A stretch of DNA of 43,445 nucleotides from positions 1-43,445 of the forward strand of contig CALFCS010000160.1 of assembly GCA_937950565.1 (NCBI GenBank), written 5' to 3'. This DNA comes from an uncultured Lachnospiraceae bacterium (GTDB lineage: Bacteria; Bacillota; Clostridia; Lachnospirales; Lachnospiraceae). This document shows, piece after piece, positions 39,048-43,445 of the stretch; within the stretch, counting starts at the first letter, position 1; the number at the start of each line of letters is the position of its first letter. The notes below the pieces were generated by a model, which had not been told where the DNA came from, searched no databases, and saw only the letters and a list, made by a program, of their open reading frames with translations. A program made the position numbers and the translations under genes.

Positions 39048-40691
39048 ATGAAGATCTATAGTGGAAAAAGTGTATTTGGCGGGATTGTAATTGGTAAAAT
39101 TCAGATATATAAAAAAGGGGAGCAGCAGGTAAAACGTATCCGTATCACGGATGCGGATGCTGAGATGACCCGTTATGAGGAAGCAAAGAAAGAGGCAGTG
39201 ATTCAACTTCAGGGCTTATATGAGAAAGCCCTGAAGGAAGTCGGTGAGGCAAATGCGGAAATTTTTAATGTACATCAGATGATGATTGAAGATTTGGACT
39301 ATAATGATTCTGTGGAAAATATTGTACGCAGCCAGGAAGTAAATGTTGAATATGCAGTTGCAACGACCGGAGATAATTTTTCTCATATGTTTGCTTCTAT
39401 GGATGATGATTATATGAAGGCAAGGGCTGCCGATGTCAAAGATATCTCCGAGCGAATTCTCCGTATTTTAAATGGCTCGGGGAAAGGCGGCATCCGTATG
39501 GATGAACCGGTAATTATTGTGGCGGACGATTTGGCGCCTTCGGAGACAGTGCAGATGGACAAAGATAAGGTATTGTCTTTTGTAACTGTCCATGGTGCAG
39601 TGAATTCCCACACAGCGATTCTTGCAAGAACAATGGCAATTCCGGCGCTCATTGGAACACCGATTCCGCTGGATGATTCCATAGATGGGAAGCTTGCAGT
39701 GGTAGACGGCACAGAAGGAAAGATATACGTAGAGCCGGATGAAGAGGCGCTTGTACAGTTGGAAGCGCGGATGAAGGAGGAGCAGGAGAAGAAAGAACTT
39801 CTCCAGACATTAAAGGGCAAGGAAAATGTTACGCTTGACGGTCAGAAGGTGATGCTGTATGCTAACATTGGTAACATCAAAGACCTGGCAACTGTAATAC
39901 AGAATGATGCAGGCGGTATCGGGCTGTTCCGAAGTGAATTCATTTACCTTGAAAAGGATCATTATCCGACAGAAGAGGAACAGTTTCAGATATATAAGCA
40001 GGTGGCAGAAACCATGGCGGGGAAAAGAGTGATTATCCGTACCCTGGATATTGGGGCGGATAAACAGTGTGATTATTTTGATATGGAGCAGGAAGAGAAT
40101 CCGGCTCTTGGATATCGCGCGATTCGTATCTGTCTGACCCGACCGGAAGTATTTAAGACACAGCTCCGCGCGTTATACAGAGCCAGCGCTTTTGGAAAAA
40201 TAGCAATCATGTATCCGATGATTACCAGTATAAAAGAAGTAAAACGGATTCAGAAAATTGTAGAAGAAGTTAAGGCAGAGCTTCATGAGCAGGGGATTGA
40301 GCATGGAGAACCGGAGCAGGGTATTATGATTGAAACACCTGCGGCAGCGATTATCAGTGATGAGCTTGCGAAGGAAGTAGACTTTTTCAGCATTGGAACA
40401 AATGACCTTACGCAGTATACACTGGCAATTGACCGCCAGAATACGAAACTGGATGAGTTTTATGATTCCCACCATCCGGCAATCTTGCGTATGATTTCCA
40501 TGGTTGTGGAAAATGCGCATAAAGCAGGTATCTGGGCGGGAATCTGTGGGGAGCTTGGCGCTGACCAGACTCTTACCCGGGACTTTCTTGCCATGGGTGT
40601 GGATGAATTATCTGTATCACCGGGAAGTATTCTGCCAATCCGTAAGATTGTACTGGAGACAAATGTAGGAGAATACAAGGCAGGGAAATAA
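39048..40691 (+). CDS. ptsI: PTS enzyme I
   Basis: This transfers phosphate from phosphoenolpyruvate to HPr. The phosphorylated His188 is in HGAVNSHTAILARTMAIPAL; the usual GGRTSH has become GAVNSH. GIGLFRSEFIYLE, IIRTLDIGADKQ, NPALGYRAIRICL and FFSIGTNDLTQYTLAIDR are the PEP-domain motifs. The length of 547 aa is slightly short of the usual 570. AAGGAG precedes ATG 39048. It lies between ptsH and the DeoR regulator gene. Confidence 0.96.
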   Translation: MKIYSGKSVFGGIVIGKIQIYKKGEQQVKRIRITDADAEMTRYEEAKKEAVIQLQGLYEKALKEVGEANAEIFNVHQMMIEDLDYNDSVENIVRSQEVNVEYAVATTGDNFSHMFASMDDDYMKARAADVKDISERILRILNGSGKGGIRMDEPVIIVADDLAPSETVQMDKDKVLSFVTVHGAVNSHTAILARTMAIPALIGTPIPLDDSIDGKLAVVDGTEGKIYVEPDEEALVQLEARMKEEQEKKELLQTLKGKENVTLDGQKVMLYANIGNIKDLATVIQNDAGGIGLFRSEFIYLEKDHYPTEEEQFQIYKQVAETMAGKRVIIRTLDIGADKQCDYFDMEQEENPALGYRAIRICLTRPEVFKTQLRALYRASAFGKIAIMYPMITSIKEVKRIQKIVEEVKAELHEQGIEHGEPEQGIMIETPAAAIISDELAKEVDFFSIGTNDLTQYTLAIDRQNTKLDEFYDSHHPAILRMISMVVENAHKAGIWAGICGELGADQTLTRDFLAMGVDELSVSPGSILPIRKIVLETNVGEYKAGK

Positions 40692-41438
40692 ATGTTAACG
40701 AAGCAGAGACAAGAGCTGATTTTAGAATTATTGAGAGAAAAGGGAAGCATTACAGTGGCAGAAGCGCGGGATGTACTTCAGACATCCGAGTCCACGGTAA
40801 GAAGAGATATTACGGCCCTGGACAAGGAAGGAAAGCTTGTCAAAGTATTTGGCGGCGCTGTGGCGGCAGAGCAGACAATGAGTGTCCAGGAATATACAGT
40901 TTCCCAGAAGGAGGAACTCAATCAGGAAGAAAAAAGAAAGATTGCAAAATATGCAGCTTCTTTTATTACTCCGGGGGATTTTGTATATATTGATGCCGGT
41001 ACAACAACGGCTTATATGCTGGATTATATTGATTTTCCGGACGTGACGTTTGTGACAAATGCGGCTGCCCATGCAAGAAGACTTGCCGGACAGGGGATGA
41101 AGGTAATCCTGATTGGCGGTGAGCTGAAGGCTTCTACGGAAGCTGTGATTGGCAGCCAGGCGATACAGATGTTAAAGGACTATCATTTTACAAAAGGATT
41201 TTTCGGAGTTAATGGTGTGACAAAGAAAACAGGGTGTACCACACCGGATATCAATGAAGCTCTTGTAAAGCGTACAGCGATGGAGCAGTGCAGAACCCGT
41301 TACGTGTTATGTGATCATTCGAAGTTTGGAAATATTACTCCGGTTACTTTCGCGGAATTTGACCGTGCAGTATTTCTTACAGACAGAAATATAAGCGGAT
41401 ATGAAGATTGCGAAAATGTAATGATAATTAAGGAATAA
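40692..41438 (+). CDS. fruR: DeoR family regulator, probable FruR
   Basis: The start ATG 40692 immediately follows the ptsI stop, so translation is coupled. Residues 1-60 form the DeoR winged helix (RQELILELLREKGSITVAEA, TSESTVRRDITALDKEGK). The rest is a sugar-phosphate sensor domain (IDAGTTTAYMLDYI, FFGVNGVTKKTGCTTPDINE, YVLCDHSKFG). Length 248 aa. In related operons the ligand is fructose-1-phosphate, which relieves repression. CAAAAACAA repeats near the fruK promoter are its likely site. Confidence 0.9.
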   Translation: MLTKQRQELILELLREKGSITVAEARDVLQTSESTVRRDITALDKEGKLVKVFGGAVAAEQTMSVQEYTVSQKEELNQEEKRKIAKYAASFITPGDFVYIDAGTTTAYMLDYIDFPDVTFVTNAAAHARRLAGQGMKVILIGGELKASTEAVIGSQAIQMLKDYHFTKGFFGVNGVTKKTGCTTPDINEALVKRTAMEQCRTRYVLCDHSKFGNITPVTFAEFDRAVFLTDRNISGYEDCENVMIIKE

Positions 41439-41461
41439 AAGAACATGCCCTTCCATACAGT
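41433..41461 (+). promoter_or_regulatory. SigE-like sporulation promoter of spoIID, overlapping a terminator
   Basis: GAATAAA (41433-41439), a 14-bp spacer and CATACAGT (41454-41461), matching the SigE -10 form CATACAnT. The -10 box lies within the hairpin at 41448-41472. The expected start near 41468 would be in the 3' arm. Confidence 0.5.
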
Positions 41462-41479
41462 GTATGGGAGGGTATTTTT
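41448..41479 (+). terminator. Terminator of the fructose operon, containing the spoIID ribosome site
   Basis: CCCTTCCATAC (41448-41458) and GTATGGGAGGG (41462-41472) form an 11-bp stem with a 3-nt loop and one G-T pair, followed by TATTTTT. The GGGAGGG of the 3' arm is also the Shine-Dalgarno site, 7 nt before the spoIID ATG. Confidence 0.8.
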
Positions 41480-42385
41480 ATGCGTCAGAAAATAAAAACT
41501 TTTATGTGTTATCTTAGTGTTATTGTGTTGCTGCCATATGTTGTGACTGTATTTTTAAATGGGCCAAGCCTGGTTTCTTCTTCTAATATAGATGCAAGAT
41601 ATGTGAAAGTGAAATCGGATTCAGGAACAATACAAATGCCGATGGAAGAGTATTGTATTGGGATACTGGCAAAGGAAATACCGGCGGACTATGAGCAGGA
41701 AGCGTTAAAGGCACAGGCAATTCTTGTAAGAACGGATATATATGGAAAGCTTGCACAAAATGGAAATGATATGGTTCTGGAAGACAGTTTCTGGAGTAAA
41801 CAACAGATGGGGGATTCCTGGGGAACGTCCAAATACAGTTCCAATTATTCCGCACTTGAGAAAGCGTGGGAAGAAACGGAAGGCCAGGTTCTTATTTATA
41901 ATGGAAAAACTGCGAAAACACCATTTTTCCGCCTGAGTAACGGAAGCACCAGGGATGGGAGAGAAGCACTTGGAAGCGAGGAATATCCGTATCTGAAGAT
42001 TGTGGACTGTCCTCTGGATATTGAGGATGTAAGGCAGGTGCAGACGATAACGATTGATGATATGGATGCAGAAATTACGGCATGTGATACGGCGGGTTAT
42101 GTTTTGAATGTAAGGGTTGGAAATAATACGATAAGCGGGGAGGAATTCCGTGCAAATTATCATTTGGATTCCAGCTGCTTTTCTTTTCAAAAATATAATG
42201 GAAAGCTTCGTATTACAACAAGGGGTATCGGACACGGGCTTGGCATGAGCCAGTATACAGCAAATGAGATGGCAAAAGAGGGAAAAACAGTGGAAGAAAT
42301 TTTGGATTATTTTTTTGAAGGAACGGAGTTAAAAGAGGTCGTGGAAATTGTAGAATTGAAAAATGAAACAGAAGAATCTTTGTGA
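41480..42385 (+). CDS. spoIID: Stage II sporulation protein D, peptidoglycan lytic transglycosylase
   Basis: SpoIID cuts glycan strands during engulfment of the forespore. A membrane anchor lies at residues 5-28 (KTFMCYLSVIVLLPYVVTVF). MEEYCIGILAKEIPADYEQE matches the family motif, with the catalytic Glu in AKEIP, and ALKAQAILVRT follows. FFRLSNGSTRD and TRGIGHGLGMSQYTANEMAK, both typical, close the domain. The 301-aa length fits. The start and its ribosome site follow the fru terminator; the gene is followed by a spoIIQ-like gene, as in many Clostridia. Confidence 0.93.
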   Translation: MRQKIKTFMCYLSVIVLLPYVVTVFLNGPSLVSSSNIDARYVKVKSDSGTIQMPMEEYCIGILAKEIPADYEQEALKAQAILVRTDIYGKLAQNGNDMVLEDSFWSKQQMGDSWGTSKYSSNYSALEKAWEETEGQVLIYNGKTAKTPFFRLSNGSTRDGREALGSEEYPYLKIVDCPLDIEDVRQVQTITIDDMDAEITACDTAGYVLNVRVGNNTISGEEFRANYHLDSSCFSFQKYNGKLRITTRGIGHGLGMSQYTANEMAKEGKTVEEILDYFFEGTELKEVVEIVELKNETEESL

Positions 42386-42433
42386 ATAAGGTCATCGTAA
42401 TCTGGCAAGAATAAAGTCAGAGGTGGTGATAAA

Positions 42434-43219
42434 ATGAATCAGAGACAGAAGCCGAAAAAAAGAAGAGGAGCTACCGTTGCGACCGTATTGTGTTTTGTAG
42501 CGGCAATTGCAATTACAGGAACATATACTTTTAAGGATTACCGGGAAAAGCAGCGGGAAGATGAACTGGCAGAAGCAGAGGAACTTAGGAAAGATGCAAA
42601 AGAAAAGGAAGACAGTGAAGAGGCGAGCGGTGAGGCAGAAAAATTTGTGATTCATGAAGAAAAGAAGACAGATGAAACCGCTGAACAGCCGAACAATGAG
42701 ACTGGAAAAGAGCAGGAAGGTACAGATACTGCAGCAACTGAAAATACGGGTACGGGGGCAGCGGATTCGCAGCAGACAGCGGCACAGCCGAGTGTGGCAC
42801 ATTTTAATGGAAGCAGTATGCTGCTCTGGCCGGTAGATGGAAATATTCTTCTTAGCTATAGCATGGACAAGACGGTGTATTTCCAGACGTTGAACCAGTA
42901 TAAGTATAATCCGGCATTGGTTATCGCTGGTGCGGAAGGGGATCAGGTAATCTGCGGTGCACCGGGAATTGTAAAATCCATTGATGTAACAGCACAGACG
43001 GGAACAACAGTCAATGTGGACATCGGAAATGGTTATGAATTGTTCTATGGGCAGTTAAAGGAAGTTCCGGTGAAGGTCGGTGATTTTGTGGAAGCGAAGA
43101 CGGTGCTTGGCTATGTGAGCCAGCCGACAAAATATTACAGCGTGGAAGGCTGTAATGTGTATTTTGAGATGAGAAAAGACGGGCAGCCGGTCAATCCTAT
43201 GGAATACCTGGTGGAGTAG
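42434..43219 (+). CDS. spoIIQ: SpoIIQ-like LytM/M23 protein, metal site lost
   Basis: Residues 12-32 are one membrane helix (ATVATVLCFVAAIAITGTYT). Residues 35-125 are an acidic low-complexity linker. Residues 130-261 are an M23 fold (WPVDGNILLSYSMDKTVYFQ, NVDIGNGYELFYGQLKEVPV, VKVGDFVEAKTVLGYVSQ). The zinc ligands are gone: the HxxxD position reads NPALVIAG and the HxH position reads NVYFEM. In Bacillus SpoIIQ is likewise inactive and binds SpoIIIAH to join the two spore membranes; I infer the same role. Its place behind spoIID supports this. AGAGGTGGTG precedes ATG 42434. Confidence 0.88.
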   Translation: MNQRQKPKKRRGATVATVLCFVAAIAITGTYTFKDYREKQREDELAEAEELRKDAKEKEDSEEASGEAEKFVIHEEKKTDETAEQPNNETGKEQEGTDTAATENTGTGAADSQQTAAQPSVAHFNGSSMLLWPVDGNILLSYSMDKTVYFQTLNQYKYNPALVIAGAEGDQVICGAPGIVKSIDVTAQTGTTVNVDIGNGYELFYGQLKEVPVKVGDFVEAKTVLGYVSQPTKYYSVEGCNVYFEMRKDGQPVNPMEYLVE

Positions 43220-43229
43220 CAGTTCAGCC

Positions 43230-43290
43230 ATAGCTCGTGCAGTGTGTGAATCGCGTTTGTATGAATAACGCATTGCATGAGCTATTTTTA
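43230..43290 (+). terminator. Terminator of the spoIID-spoIIQ unit
   Basis: ATAGCTCGTGCA (43230-43241) pairs with TGCATGAGCTAT (43274-43285), inner stem GCGTT/AACGC (43253-43257, 43267-43271), then TTTTTAT. Confidence 0.8.
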
Positions 43291-43313
43291 TACGAGAAGT
43301 ATAAATAAAAATC

Positions 43314-43342
43314 TTTACAATTAATTGTCGGGATGCTATAGT
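43314..43342 (+). promoter_or_regulatory. Promoter for a gene beyond the window
   Basis: TTTACA (43314-43319), a 17-bp spacer and TATAGT (43337-43342). Transcription would start near 43349. Confidence 0.7.
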
Positions 43343-43357
43343 TTGTATAAGCATTTT

Positions 43358-43422
43358 ATTTCTAAAATCTTGATGACATCAGTCATTCTACTATCTGTTT
43401 GCATCATGCAAATCTTAGAAAT
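43358..43422 (+). ncRNA. Candidate structured 5' leader (three-way junction)
   Basis: An outer stem ATTTCTAA/TTAGAAAT (43358-43365, 43415-43422) encloses two hairpins: ATGAC-ATCA-GTCAT (43373-43386) and TTTGC-ATCAT-GCAAA (43398-43412). It lies just after the promoter. I do not recognise a known riboswitch class. No gene is visible in the remaining bases. Confidence 0.35.
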
Positions 43423-43445
43423 TTTCAATGCTGAAATTCACAAAA

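Overview
The window looks like a chromosomal segment of a low-to-mid GC, spore-forming Gram-positive anaerobe of the Clostridia, most likely a Lachnospiraceae gut bacterium. The basis is the overall protein similarity I recognise, strong GGAGG ribosome sites, SigA promoters with 17-bp spacers, a T-box leader on ileS, a spoIID/spoIIQ pair, a fructose PTS operon and small proteins I recall from Lachnospiraceae. The genus cannot be fixed from the sequence alone. No rRNA, tRNA, CRISPR array, transposase or integrase was seen.

Region 1 (1-5,160) is a patchwork. It holds small conserved proteins, a Fic protein, a WYL regulator and a GNAT acetyltransferase, plus several chimeras: an EF-hand/HIRAN hybrid, a small ORF whose start lies in a copied piece of the WYL gene, a GNAT N-terminus fused to a truncated sodium:solute symporter, and two separate scraps of the carboxymuconolactone decarboxylase/cupin gene that is intact at 8,920-9,684. 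Region 2 (5,110-8,747) is an SPFH/zinc-ribbon protein followed by a zinc-ribbon/TIR/TPR protein, a possible membrane-stress or defence pair. Region 3 (8,826-10,428) is the intact decarboxylase/cupin gene behind a MerR-type 19-bp-spacer promoter, convergent with a GntR/FCD regulator.

Region 4 (10,555-18,677) is a nickel-themed block. One operon encodes HypB, a Trp-rich polytopic membrane protein, a 935-residue Fe-S/flavin oxidoreductase with a GltD-like core, HypA and a CsoR/RcnR-type metal sensor. It converges with a CbiM(PDGLE)-CbiQ-CbiO nickel/cobalt importer. No hydrogenase, urease or other known nickel enzyme is present, so the operon may serve an uncharacterised nickel-dependent redox function. 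This is my main candidate for an undescribed system.

Region 5 (18,742-27,275) carries RecD2, a heterodimeric ABC exporter and a RloA/RloB-type (AbiL-like) ATPase/TOPRIM defence pair. Region 6 (27,333-35,104) has a structured intergenic tract with a 60-bp tandem repeat, a D-Ala-D-Ala carboxypeptidase, T-box-controlled ileS and glgP. A very long inverted repeat (about 580 bp) separates glgP from region 7 (35,735-41,438), a complete fructose PTS operon (fruK, fruA, ptsH, ptsI, DeoR regulator) whose HPr has Gly in place of the regulatory Ser46. Region 8 (41,433-43,290) is spoIID and a degenerate LytM/SpoIIQ-like gene. The spoIID ribosome site lies in the 3' arm of the fructose operon terminator, with a SigE-like promoter overlapping the 5' arm. 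The window ends in a promoter and a candidate structured leader for a gene beyond the edge.
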